A stretch of 10,287 nt of DNA, taken from assembly GCA_051748565.1 (NCBI GenBank), contig JBNJHN010000066.1, positions 1 through 10,287 on the forward strand. Reading direction: 5' to 3'. Shown in pieces: positions 1 through 6,547 of the stretch (positions are counted from its first letter, which is position 1; the number at the start of each line of letters is the position of its first letter). The position numbers were made by a program, and so were the translations under genes. The stretch comes from SKPH01 sp051748565 (GTDB lineage Bacteria; Bacillota; Dethiobacteria; DTU022). A model generated the notes under the pieces. It was not told the origin of the DNA. It did no database searches and was given only the letters and a program-made list of their open reading frames with translations.

Positions 1-199
1 TGGCCAGGTCCAACCCTGAAGTAAAGTGTTTTCCATGAGCGAAGACCATCCCGCAGCGAAGCTCATGGGTCGAGTGCAGTTTTCCCAAAGCTTCTGCCAG
101 CTGCATGTACATATCCAGGTCGAAAGCGTTCATCTTCCCGGGCCGGTTGATGCCGATGAGCAAAACATGTCCCTTTTCTTCAACAGAAATTTTATCCAT
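1..199 (-). CDS. Crotonase / enoyl-CoA hydratase family protein, N-terminal part (runs off the left edge)
   Basis: Read on the minus strand from the ATG at 199-197, this gives 66 residues before the window ends. The start is set by a strong GAGGAGGTG ribosome binding site at 208-216, 8 bases upstream. The product begins MDKISVEEKGHVLLIGINRP, then NAFDLDM near residue 24, and reaches FAHGKHFTSGLDLA at 53-66. That last stretch is the first crotonase oxyanion-hole motif (G-x-x-F-x-x-G-x-D-L). Known family members hydrate, isomerise or cleave acyl-CoA thioesters in the cytoplasm. The second half, which holds the catalytic acids, is outside the window, so the reaction cannot be assigned. The gene lies 84 bases downstream of the aldolase-like gene on the same strand and could be cotranscribed with it. 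The family call is secure; the specific activity is unknown. Confidence 0.88.
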   Translation of the reverse strand, partial: MDKISVEEKGHVLLIGINRPGKMNAFDLDMYMQLAEALGKLHSTHELRCGMVFAHGKHFTSGLDLA

Positions 200-207
200 A
201 TTCAAAG

Positions 208-216
208 CACCTCCTC
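208..216 (-). promoter_or_regulatory. Ribosome binding site of the crotonase gene
   Basis: GAGGAGGTG on the minus strand, 8 bases before the ATG at 199. It is a near-perfect match to the anti-Shine-Dalgarno sequence and fixes the start of the partial crotonase gene. Confidence 0.8.
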
Positions 217-283
217 AATTACGGGGTCTAACCTCCCCTGTCACCCTTATATTTTTTATTTCAGTAAACTTTTAAAATAAAGC

Positions 284-1549
284 TTAATCCAGCGTCGCTT
301 TTTTTGAATAACACTTCCGGTAAATATGTCGCATCCGCCTGCTTGCAAGGGGGTTAATCGGCTTGCCCCGCCCGAACAACCAGGAGACAATAACCGCTTT
401 GCAGTTTTTCTCCATGACCACGGCTGCTGCAGCGGCATCTTTTTGGGTTGGTCCGCCGCAAAGGGCACCGTTACCTTTGAGCATGACTGCGCTGCGCCCT
501 TTCATTTTTTGGCTGATTTCTGAAGCTGCCCTGCCAGGATCGCGCAAAATATTGGCGTCGATTGCCCGCGCACTGGTCCCGATAATCTGGGCAAAATCTT
601 CCAGGTAAGGATGGACTGTTTTACCGGTTTGAGAGATAGTTAAAGTATCAGGGGAAACAGTATGAATAAGAGCGTTAATCTCTGCAAACCTTAAATAGAT
701 GGCCCGGTGCATTTCTGCAACCGGTGGAAGTTTAACTCCACTTGTTTCAGCTAATTTATTATCAAGGTTGATCTTAAGCAGACTTCCGCTGCCTTCGGAA
801 AATGGATTTTCCCCGGTCGGATTAAGATAGAGATTAAAACCGCCGTCAGTTCTCACGCTGTTACCGTATTTATTAAAACTGACAGTGTCACCTCCGGTAA
901 GCCTGCCCCCGGCCTGTTCTTTAAGAAAAAAATCTCTCAACACCTGGGGGTCAAAAATTTCCTTTCCGCTTAATTCAATATAGCGATTTTTAATAAAAGA
1001 GAAGCATACCTGCTCCAGTGCATCTGCCACCCTGAAAACATCGTTAATATCTTTTCCCAGGCACAGGGCCCCGTGAGCAACCATCAGGTAAGCTTTCCCC
1101 TTTGAGCGGCAAATTGCCCGGGAAACATTTTTTCTGAGTTTTTCTGTTCCCGTTAAACCGTGAGGAACAGCAATAACCCTATTGCCGATCAGGGCTTGCA
1201 CTGCAGGATCCACAACAGGAATATCCATCTTAAGCGGGCTCAGGGCCGAAGCATAAGGCTGGTGGGTGTGGATCACAAAATTAACATCTTTTCGCTGTTT
1301 ATATATTTCAGAGTGAAGAGCGATTTCGGAAGAAGGCTCCAGACCTCCCTCATAGCTGCCGTCTTCAATATTTACCTTAACAATTTTATCCGGCGCCAGT
1401 GTATCATAGGCTCTGCCGCTGGGAGTAATCAGGTACTGCTTATCATTAATCCGGCAGCTGGCATTGCCCCAGGTGCGGGCGATCAGTCCGGTTTCAACGA
1501 GCCTATTTCCGGCCTGAACAACCATTTTTTTTGCCTTTAAAATATCCAT
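284..1549 (-). CDS. Tandem class II aldolase/adducin family protein with a degenerate second domain
   Basis: 421 residues made of two class II aldolase/adducin domains. Domain 1 (about 1-210) looks active. It has TWGNAS at 26-31, TPSGRAYD at 42-49, E75 in PSSEIALHSEIY, the metal ligands H94 and H96 in HTHQPYAS, and H159 in AHGALCLG. These correspond to the Glu and three Zn-binding His of L-fuculose-1-phosphate aldolase. Domain 2 (about 215-410) keeps the fold pattern but has HTVSP at 296-300 (second His is V298) and NGALCGG at 360-366 (third His is N360), and V277 aligns with the catalytic Glu. It is therefore probably non-catalytic. Family members cleave or form sugar-phosphate C-C bonds or decarboxylate; the substrate is unknown. 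The frame stays open upstream to an ATG at 1711, but those extra 54 residues do not resemble the family, and a TATAAT element at 1577-1582 would start transcription inside them, so the ATG at 1549 is preferred. Its ribosome binding site is weak (GGTGGGAAG). Confidence 0.82.
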   Translation of the reverse strand: MDILKAKKMVVQAGNRLVETGLIARTWGNASCRINDKQYLITPSGRAYDTLAPDKIVKVNIEDGSYEGGLEPSSEIALHSEIYKQRKDVNFVIHTHQPYASALSPLKMDIPVVDPAVQALIGNRVIAVPHGLTGTEKLRKNVSRAICRSKGKAYLMVAHGALCLGKDINDVFRVADALEQVCFSFIKNRYIELSGKEIFDPQVLRDFFLKEQAGGRLTGGDTVSFNKYGNSVRTDGGFNLYLNPTGENPFSEGSGSLLKINLDNKLAETSGVKLPPVAEMHRAIYLRFAEINALIHTVSPDTLTISQTGKTVHPYLEDFAQIIGTSARAIDANILRDPGRAASEISQKMKGRSAVMLKGNGALCGGPTQKDAAAAAVVMEKNCKAVIVSWLFGRGKPINPLASRRMRHIYRKCYSKKATLD

Positions 1550-1576
1550 CCGACTTCCCACCCGATCCTCTGAACA

Positions 1577-1582
1577 ATTATA
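1577..1582 (-). promoter_or_regulatory. Candidate -10 element for the tandem aldolase gene
   Basis: TATAAT on the minus strand, about 28 bases upstream of the ATG at 1549, implying a short leader of about 20 nt. There is no good -35 at 16-18 bases (CCTGCT at 17); a TTGAGA lies only 12 bases upstream. The perfect -10 supports the shorter start for the aldolase gene, but the promoter is only a possibility. Confidence 0.4.
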
Positions 1583-1835
1583 CAGTATTGAAATTCTCAA
1601 GCAGGATAGAACATCCTTAGTTATGGTATCCGCATCTGCAGCACCACCCGTTCCAGCGGCCTGCAGAAAAACACAGGGGTATCCGGATAGGGGAAATTGC
1701 CTTTTCATCAAAGCTGATCATGCTGATCTTTAATAACCCGAGTTTTGGATTTGCTAATTATAGTTTAACGGATCGGCAAGCCTTTGTGGAGGTTTTCCGT
1801 AAAAAAGGATTTCTGTCCTGATAAAATTTCGCCTT

Positions 1836-1847
1836 TCCAAATTTGGA
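1836..1847. repeat. 12-base perfect palindrome in the glpD upstream region
   Basis: TCCAAATTTGGA reads the same on both strands. It lies about 150 bases before the glpD start, inside an AT-rich non-coding stretch. It could be a regulator site or chance; no known regulator is assigned. Confidence 0.3.
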
Positions 1848-1998
1848 TTAAAGGTATGGGTACCAGCAAATGAAATTTCTCAAATGATGGAATGCATTGG
1901 CCCTTACGGTATAGGAACTTTGCTTTATTTGATGTAAAATTGTATCAGACACTGCCTGTGGAAATAGTCATAATAAATTCATTGAAGGTGATCCATTT

Positions 1999-3708
1999 AT
2001 GCGCACATGGAGTGCGAAAACCCGAAGTGCAGAAATTGAAACTGCCCGGAAGAGGCAGTTTGACCTGATTATCATCGGCGGCGGTATTACCGGGGCGGGC
2101 ATTGCCCGTGAATGCGCCCTGCGGGATTTGACTTTCTGCTTGCTCGACAAAAATGATTTCGCCTTCGGCACTTCGTCAAGATCATCAAAAATGTTTCACG
2201 GGGGAATGCGATACCTCGCTTCCCGTGAATACGGGCTGGTAAGGGAATCAACCAGTGAAAGAAACTGGCTGCGGAACCACCTGCCCAACCTGGTAAGGCC
2301 GCTCGGTTTTGTCTACCCTGCTTATGAACACGGCAAAGCTAAACCTGTAACGGTCTGGCTTGCCGTTAAGCTTTATGATATTATGTCGGATTGGTTCAGC
2401 GAGTACAAAAACTACCGCAAATCTAAGATTTTCAGGGCTAAACAGGTGGAAAAACTCGAGCCCGCTATTGCAATGGAGGAACCCGAGCTGGGCAAGATGA
2501 TCCTGGCCGGCTTCTATTACGACACCAACTGTGATGATGCACGGGTAACCCTGGAGACTATAAAAGAGAGTCTCGCTTACGCAAAAGGGAATTCTGTTGC
2601 CCTGAATTATGCCCGGGCCGAAGGTTTTATTAAAGATTCTACCGGTAAGGTGCGGGGAGTATCGGTAAAAGATATTTTCAGCGGGGCCGGGTTCCAGGTC
2701 AATGGCAAATGCGTAGTATCAGCTGCCGGTATCTGGACCGACGAAACACTGGCTGCTGCAGAATACGAAGAACAGAGAATTTACCCGACCAAGGGCGTGC
2801 ACCTGGTTGTCCCCAACGAACGGCTGGGCAATAATAATGCGATCAGCCTGATTTCATTCGATGATGGAAGGTTTTTCTTCGTACTAAAAAGAGGCCGGGT
2901 TTCAATAATCGGAACTACCGACACTGCTTATTATCCCGAATCGAAAAACCTGGACCAGCCAAGATGCAATAAAGAAGACTGCGATTACCTGCTGCGCACG
3001 GTAAACAGGATGTTCCCGAACGCCGGGCTTACCTACAGCGATATAATCAGCACTTACGCCGGGATCAGACCCCTGATCAGGCCGGAAGGTGCCGAACAGG
3101 AGTCCGATGTCTCCCGTAAACATGAAATCTTCCAAACCGGGGATGGTGTAACGGCAATTGCCGGAGGCAAATCAACCACTTACAGGCTCATGGCCGAAGA
3201 CTTGCTTTTTTACCTCCTGGAGCACAAACACCTGGACTATTTATCCAAACCAGAATACAATAAGCGCGGCATTTCCAGGCAGCCTTTCGAGATCAGCCTG
3301 AGAAGAGAAGAATTCGACCGTGTTATTGCAGATGAGGAGATGACCAATGCGGCACATCCCGATCAGCTTGATTATTTATACACCCAGTTTGGAAAAGGAA
3401 GCCTGGAAATTCTCAGGAACATAAAAAAAGCCCCGGGAAAAGGACTCCCACTACTGGAAGGTTATCCGCACTGCACAGCCGAGATTGAATATATCCTGGA
3501 ACATGAAAACGCCCCGAAACTAATCGATATCCTCTGCCGCAGAACAGAAGCCCAGTGGATGATCTGGCATCACAAGCAGCCAAAGCTGGCTGAAGCTGTT
3601 TCCGAAATAATGGCCTCTTACTACGGCTGGAGTAAAGAAGAAAAGCACTCCGAAATCAGTGGCTACCTTAACTATGTGGAAGATAACGTCCACTTCCTGA
3701 AGGAATAA
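1999..3708 (+). CDS. glpD: FAD-dependent glycerol-3-phosphate dehydrogenase (GlpD family)
   Basis: 569 residues, the usual size for the family. It oxidises sn-glycerol-3-phosphate to dihydroxyacetone phosphate and passes electrons through FAD to the quinone pool or another carrier at the inner face of the membrane. The FAD-binding Rossmann motif IGGGITGAG is at 26-34, followed by TSSRSSKMFHGGMRYL at 58-73 with the conserved HGG-x-RY. YAGIRPLIRPE and the family signature GGKSTTYRLMA (389-399, pattern GGKxx[GSTE]YRxxA) come later, and a C-terminal helical domain typical of GlpD/GlpA fills about 400-560. The ATG at 1999 is preceded by AGGTGATC. The usual partners glpK and glpF are absent here, so the gene stands alone or is loosely linked with the lyase gene 143 bases downstream. 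The electron acceptor cannot be read from sequence. GlpA of an anaerobic GlpABC complex is an alternative name, but no glpB or glpC follows. Confidence 0.9.
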   Translation: MRTWSAKTRSAEIETARKRQFDLIIIGGGITGAGIARECALRDLTFCLLDKNDFAFGTSSRSSKMFHGGMRYLASREYGLVRESTSERNWLRNHLPNLVRPLGFVYPAYEHGKAKPVTVWLAVKLYDIMSDWFSEYKNYRKSKIFRAKQVEKLEPAIAMEEPELGKMILAGFYYDTNCDDARVTLETIKESLAYAKGNSVALNYARAEGFIKDSTGKVRGVSVKDIFSGAGFQVNGKCVVSAAGIWTDETLAAAEYEEQRIYPTKGVHLVVPNERLGNNNAISLISFDDGRFFFVLKRGRVSIIGTTDTAYYPESKNLDQPRCNKEDCDYLLRTVNRMFPNAGLTYSDIISTYAGIRPLIRPEGAEQESDVSRKHEIFQTGDGVTAIAGGKSTTYRLMAEDLLFYLLEHKHLDYLSKPEYNKRGISRQPFEISLRREEFDRVIADEEMTNAAHPDQLDYLYTQFGKGSLEILRNIKKAPGKGLPLLEGYPHCTAEIEYILEHENAPKLIDILCRRTEAQWMIWHHKQPKLAEAVSEIMASYYGWSKEEKHSEISGYLNYVEDNVHFLKE

Positions 3709-3718
3709 CCCGCATATT

Positions 3719-3730
3719 GCCTGATCAGGC
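3719..3730. repeat. 12-base perfect palindrome between glpD and the lyase gene
   Basis: GCCTGATCAGGC lies 11 bases after the glpD stop. It has no T-tract and only a 4-bp stem if folded around a 4-nt loop, so it is not a convincing terminator. It could be a protein-binding site or chance. A weak promoter-like pair (TATGCA at 3747, TATAAG at 3770-3775, 17-base spacing) follows and might serve the lyase gene. Confidence 0.3.
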
Positions 3731-3838
3731 TTGAACCCCCATATAGTATGCATCCTGAAAAATTTACCATATAAGAAGGCTCTCCGGGTGAAAACTTTTA
3801 CAGGGAAAATTTCTTTAACGGCGAAATAAAATAAAAAA

Positions 3839-3845
3839 AGGGGAG
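3839..3845 (+). promoter_or_regulatory. Ribosome binding site deciding a TTG start
   Basis: AGGGGAG, 6 bases before the TTG at 3852. There is no ATG or GTG at a suitable distance in this frame, so the TTG is taken as the start of the PLP lyase. Confidence 0.7.
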
Positions 3846-3851
3846 ATACCA

Positions 3852-5282
3852 TTGGGAGCACTGCAGCCTGAGGGAATTTCGCATGATACAATTTTAAAAG
3901 AATTAAAGCTTTTCGAAGCAGAAGATGTTAACTGGCAAACAGGTAAAGTTCTATCAGGACTTTATAGCCCGGGCCAGGAAGCCCATACCCTTGCCACGGA
4001 AGCCTATAACCTTTTCCTGGCCCAGAATGCGCTTTACGTTAATATGTATCCCAGCATCGGCAGACTGGAAAGCGAGATAGTGGCTTCTGCGAAAGAACTG
4101 CTGCGGGCAGACGATTATGCTGCCGGCAATATTACCAGCGGCGGAACTGAGAGCATCATGATGGCTGTTAAGACGGCCCGGGACTGGGCCAGGGAAAACC
4201 GCTCCCGGATCAAAGATCCTGAAATGGTTTTACCGGTAACCGCCCACCCGGCCTTTATCAAGGCAGCCCATTATTTCGGCCTGAAAGCGGTACAAACTCC
4301 CGTCGACAAAAACGGATTCCGTGCAGATATTAACGCATTTAATGCCGCTCTTGGGCCAGACACAATTATCGCTGCCGGCTCTGCCCCCAATTTTTCACAC
4401 GGCACCATTGACCCCATTGCCGAAATGTCAGCTGCAGCCAGGGCAAAAAATATCCTTTTCCATGTCGACGGCTGTGTCGGCGGTATATATCTTTCCATTC
4501 TGCGGAGGATGGGTGGAACTGTCCGTGATTTTGACTTCTCTCTACCGGGTGTCAGCAGTGTTTCAATCGACCTGCACAAATACGGCTATACACCGAAAAA
4601 TGCCTCGGTCATTCTCTATCGAAAAGGTGATCTGCGAAAATATGCTTGGTTTGTGTGCACATCGACAACACAGTACGCCGTGATCAACCCAACTGCTCAA
4701 AGCACCCGCACCGGCGGACCGATTGCTGCAGCCTGGGCTGTGCTGCGCTTCCTGGGAGAAGAGGGCTACCGGAATATTGTCCGCCAGTCGCAGGAGGCAA
4801 CCAGGACTATGCTTGATGCAATTGAAAAAATCGACGGCATCCATGTTTTGGGCGATCCCGATATGTGCATGTTTACCATTGCTTCTGATCAATTAAACAT
4901 TTTTGAAATAGATGATGAAATGACCCTGCGGGGCTGGCACCTGCTGCCCCAGTTTGCCTGTGGGGGCAGTCCGGAAAACTTGCATTTCAGCCTTACCATG
5001 GCCAACATACCCCACTTGCAGCAATTAATCGATGATCTAACCCAGGTAGTTGAAACCTTGCAAGAAAAAGGTTCTGCTGTAAACCGGGAAAAACTGAAAC
5101 AAACAGCAGAGCAGCTTTCCGACAAATCAGTGGAAGAAATCATGGCTGCGATCATGGAATCAATCGGTATAAAGGAACTGAAACTGCCCCAAAGGATGGC
5201 TGCCCTGAATACAATATTAAATTACCTGCCCGCCGAGCGCCGGGATGACCTGCTGATATTTTTCTTTAACAGGACCGGGTAA
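3852..5282 (+). CDS. PLP-dependent lyase/decarboxylase, sphingosine-1-phosphate lyase-like
   Basis: 476 residues from a TTG start. It belongs to the fold-type I, group II decarboxylase family and looks closest to sphingosine-1-phosphate lyases. ITSGGTESIMMAV at 94-106 binds the PLP phosphate, HPAFIKAAHYFGLK follows, HVDG at 204-207 supplies D206 for the pyridine nitrogen, and IDLHKYGYTPK carries the Schiff-base lysine K243. NPTAQSTRTGGPIAAAW matches the substrate-proximal segment of the lyase subgroup. The family cleaves phosphorylated long-chain bases to an aldehyde and phosphoethanolamine, or decarboxylates amino acids; which applies here is not decidable from sequence. No N-terminal membrane anchor is seen, so it should be soluble. 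The last roughly 75 residues (about 403-476) form a charged helical tail beyond the usual fold. It lies 143 bases after glpD. No terminator is seen before the next promoter. Confidence 0.82.
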   Translation: MGALQPEGISHDTILKELKLFEAEDVNWQTGKVLSGLYSPGQEAHTLATEAYNLFLAQNALYVNMYPSIGRLESEIVASAKELLRADDYAAGNITSGGTESIMMAVKTARDWARENRSRIKDPEMVLPVTAHPAFIKAAHYFGLKAVQTPVDKNGFRADINAFNAALGPDTIIAAGSAPNFSHGTIDPIAEMSAAARAKNILFHVDGCVGGIYLSILRRMGGTVRDFDFSLPGVSSVSIDLHKYGYTPKNASVILYRKGDLRKYAWFVCTSTTQYAVINPTAQSTRTGGPIAAAWAVLRFLGEEGYRNIVRQSQEATRTMLDAIEKIDGIHVLGDPDMCMFTIASDQLNIFEIDDEMTLRGWHLLPQFACGGSPENLHFSLTMANIPHLQQLIDDLTQVVETLQEKGSAVNREKLKQTAEQLSDKSVEEIMAAIMESIGIKELKLPQRMAALNTILNYLPAERRDDLLIFFFNRTG

Positions 5283-5328
5283 ATGATCGGGCAAATTATA
5301 AAGTGGTAGAAATATTTAATTAATCCGG

Positions 5329-5358
5329 TTGACAGAACAGCGAAGCAATAACTATAAT
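5329..5358 (+). promoter_or_regulatory. Consensus sigma-70/sigma-A promoter of the molybdenum operon
   Basis: A perfect -35 TTGACA at 5329-5334 and a perfect -10 TATAAT at 5353-5358, separated by 18 bases, with AT-rich sequence (5311-5324) just upstream. Transcription would start near 5365 and give a leader of about 140 nt before the GTG at 5504. This is the best promoter match in the window. Confidence 0.78.
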
Positions 5359-5390
5359 TACAGCAGATTATATTTTGCTTGCCGGCTGTC

Positions 5391-5418
5391 ACCCCTTTCA
5401 ATTTTTCATGAAAGGGGT
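5391..5418 (+). terminator. Strong hairpin in the operon leader; terminator or attenuator candidate
   Basis: A perfect 10-bp stem, ACCCCTTTCA (5391-5400) pairing with TGAAAGGGGT (5409-5418) around an 8-nt loop. Only a short T-run (ATATTT, 5419-5424) follows, so intrinsic termination would be weak. It lies downstream of the consensus promoter at 5329-5358, so it would form in the operon leader as well as at the end of any read-through from the lyase gene. It could be a weak terminator, an attenuator, or an mRNA-stabilising structure. Confidence 0.45.
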
Positions 5419-5431
5419 ATATTTAGCGAGG

Positions 5432-5455
5432 CGTTATACTTGCATAAGTATAACG
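5432..5455. promoter_or_regulatory. Perfect inverted repeat resembling a ModE operator
   Basis: The left arm CGTTATACTT (5432-5441) and its exact reverse complement AAGTATAACG (5446-5455) are separated by GCAT. The outer CGTTATA/TATAACG half-sites and the 24-base overall length match what I recall of the E. coli ModE site upstream of modA. It lies 48 bases before the first gene of a molybdate operon, about 67 bases downstream of the predicted transcription start. There it could act as a roadblock, or as an RNA hairpin. No modE gene is in the window. The palindrome is directly seen; binding by ModE is inferred. Confidence 0.55.
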
Positions 5456-5503
5456 TATTTAAGGAAACATTGTAATATTATGGGATGAAGTAGGTGTTAA
5501 GAG

Positions 5504-6547
5504 GTGAAAAAACAGAGCCTGGAGACGGAAAAATCGATTGGCCGACTGATTTGTCACGACATAACTAAAATTGAAAAAGGGGTCTTTAAAGGCGCCATCT
5601 TTAAAAAAGGCCACCGGATTCGCCCGGAAGATGTGGAAACCCTGCTCGACCTGGGCAAGAAACATATCTATGCCCTTGAACTTGAAGAAGATGAGCTTCA
5701 CGAAGATGATGCCGGAAAGAGGCTTGCCCGGGCACTGGCCGGCCCCGGTCTTAAAATAGGGGAACCATCAGAGGGCCGTCTTAACCTGGTGGCTATTCAT
5801 CAGGGCTTATTAAGAGTAGATGCCGCCCGACTGCTCGCTGTAAACAGCATTACTGACGTTGTAGTTGCAACCCTGCACAACAACTCACCTGTGCATGCCG
5901 GTGAACAGGTTGCCGGTGCAAAGGTGATCCCCCTGGTTGTTAAAGAATCAACCGTTATGGAGGTTGAAAATATCTGCCTGACAGGAGAACCGCTGATCCA
6001 GGTTTTACCGTACCGGGAATACAGGATTGGCGGGTTGATCACCGGCCGGGAAGTGTTCGAGGGAAGGATTAAAGATGGTTTTGCACCGGTTTTAGCAGAA
6101 AAGGTTTCACATTTTAACCTGGAGAAACCGCTGATCCGCTTTTGTAGTGATGATGCCGATCAAATCGCAGCCTCCGTTGATGAATTGCTCACTGAAGGCT
6201 GCAGCATGATTATCGTCACCGGGGGCATGTCGGTCGATCCCGATGACGTAACTCCAACCGGCATAAAAAAAACCGGGGCGGAAATTATAAAATACGGGGC
6301 ACCGGCCTTGCCGGGTGCAATGTTTCTTTTAGCTTACAAGAATAATTTTCCCCTGATTGGGCTGCCTGCCTGCGCAATGTACTTTAAGAATACCGTCCTG
6401 GATATAATCCTGCCCCGCCTTCTGGCCGGAGAAAAAGTAAGCGCGGCCGATATTGCCGCCCTGGGCCATGGCGGGCTATGCCGGCAGTGCGATAAATGTA
6501 CTTTTCCCGATTGCTCCTTTGGCAAGGGGGGGTTAATTGATGAATGA
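5504..6547 (+). CDS. Molybdopterin-binding protein (MoeA/MogA-type domain) with four-cysteine C-terminal tail
   Basis: 347 residues from a GTG start, with TAGGTG at 5491-5496 as a modest ribosome binding site; an ATG at 5480 in the same frame is closed at once by TGA. The C-terminal half holds the MoCF-binding domain: IIVTGGMSVDPDDVTP (G240, G241, D245, D248 and T250 in the key turn), then GAPALPGAMFLLAY and IGLPACAMYFKNTVLDIILPRL, the pattern of MoeA/MogA-type proteins that bind molybdopterin or insert metal. The first ~150 residues are a separate domain unlike the canonical MoeA domains I and II. The tail carries C326, C329, C332 and C337 (C-x2-C-x2-C-x4-C, followed by FGKG), which could bind Zn or an Fe-S cluster. 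The gene leads the operon and overlaps the next one. It is shorter than MoeA (about 400 residues), so a cofactor-delivery or sensing role is as likely as a true MoeA. Confidence 0.82.
   Translation: MKKQSLETEKSIGRLICHDITKIEKGVFKGAIFKKGHRIRPEDVETLLDLGKKHIYALELEEDELHEDDAGKRLARALAGPGLKIGEPSEGRLNLVAIHQGLLRVDAARLLAVNSITDVVVATLHNNSPVHAGEQVAGAKVIPLVVKESTVMEVENICLTGEPLIQVLPYREYRIGGLITGREVFEGRIKDGFAPVLAEKVSHFNLEKPLIRFCSDDADQIAASVDELLTEGCSMIIVTGGMSVDPDDVTPTGIKKTGAEIIKYGAPALPGAMFLLAYKNNFPLIGLPACAMYFKNTVLDIILPRLLAGEKVSAADIAALGHGGLCRQCDKCTFPDCSFGKGGLIDE
6524..6532 (+). promoter_or_regulatory. Ribosome binding site deciding between TTG 6537 and ATG 6540
   Basis: AAGGGGGGG inside the end of the upstream gene. 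It lies 7 bases before the ATG at 6540 but only 4 before the in-frame TTG at 6537, so the ATG is the better start. Confidence 0.6.

Larger units (their letters stand above)
1550..1998. other. Divergent intergenic region without a convincing gene
   Basis: About 450 bases between the divergently transcribed aldolase and glpD genes. The left third (1550-1711) is an open extension of the aldolase frame with no family resemblance. Beyond that there is no long frame with coding character on either strand. Visible elements are the TATAAT at 1577-1582 (minus), a 12-base perfect palindrome TCCAAATTTGGA at 1836-1847, and AT-rich stretches. No plus-strand promoter with both hexamers could be found for glpD; TAAAAT at 1935-1940 is a weak -10 candidate without a -35. 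The glpD ribosome binding site AGGTGATC lies at 1986-1993. Confidence 0.6.

Noticed and set aside
1160..1540. Plus-strand open frame of 126 codons
   Set aside because: It is opposite the well-supported aldolase gene and shows no recognisable domain, so it is a shadow frame.
1550..1711. N-terminal extension of the tandem aldolase gene to an ATG at 1711
   Set aside because: The extra 54 residues do not look like a class II aldolase N-terminus, and a TATAAT at 1577-1582 lies inside them. The family-like sequence begins at the ATG at 1549.
3719..3730. Terminator of glpD at the GCCTGATCAGGC palindrome
   Set aside because: The stem would be only 4 bp around a 4-nt loop and no T-tract follows.
3520..3891. 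Minus-strand open frame of 123 codons spanning the glpD end and the spacer
   Set aside because: It overlaps the glpD 3' end and the lyase ribosome binding site and start, with no domain, so it is a shadow frame.
5360..5503. Moco riboswitch in the operon leader
   Set aside because: Position and context fit, but the leader is mostly two simple hairpins with unstructured AT-rich sequence. I could not match the multi-helix Moco RNA architecture.
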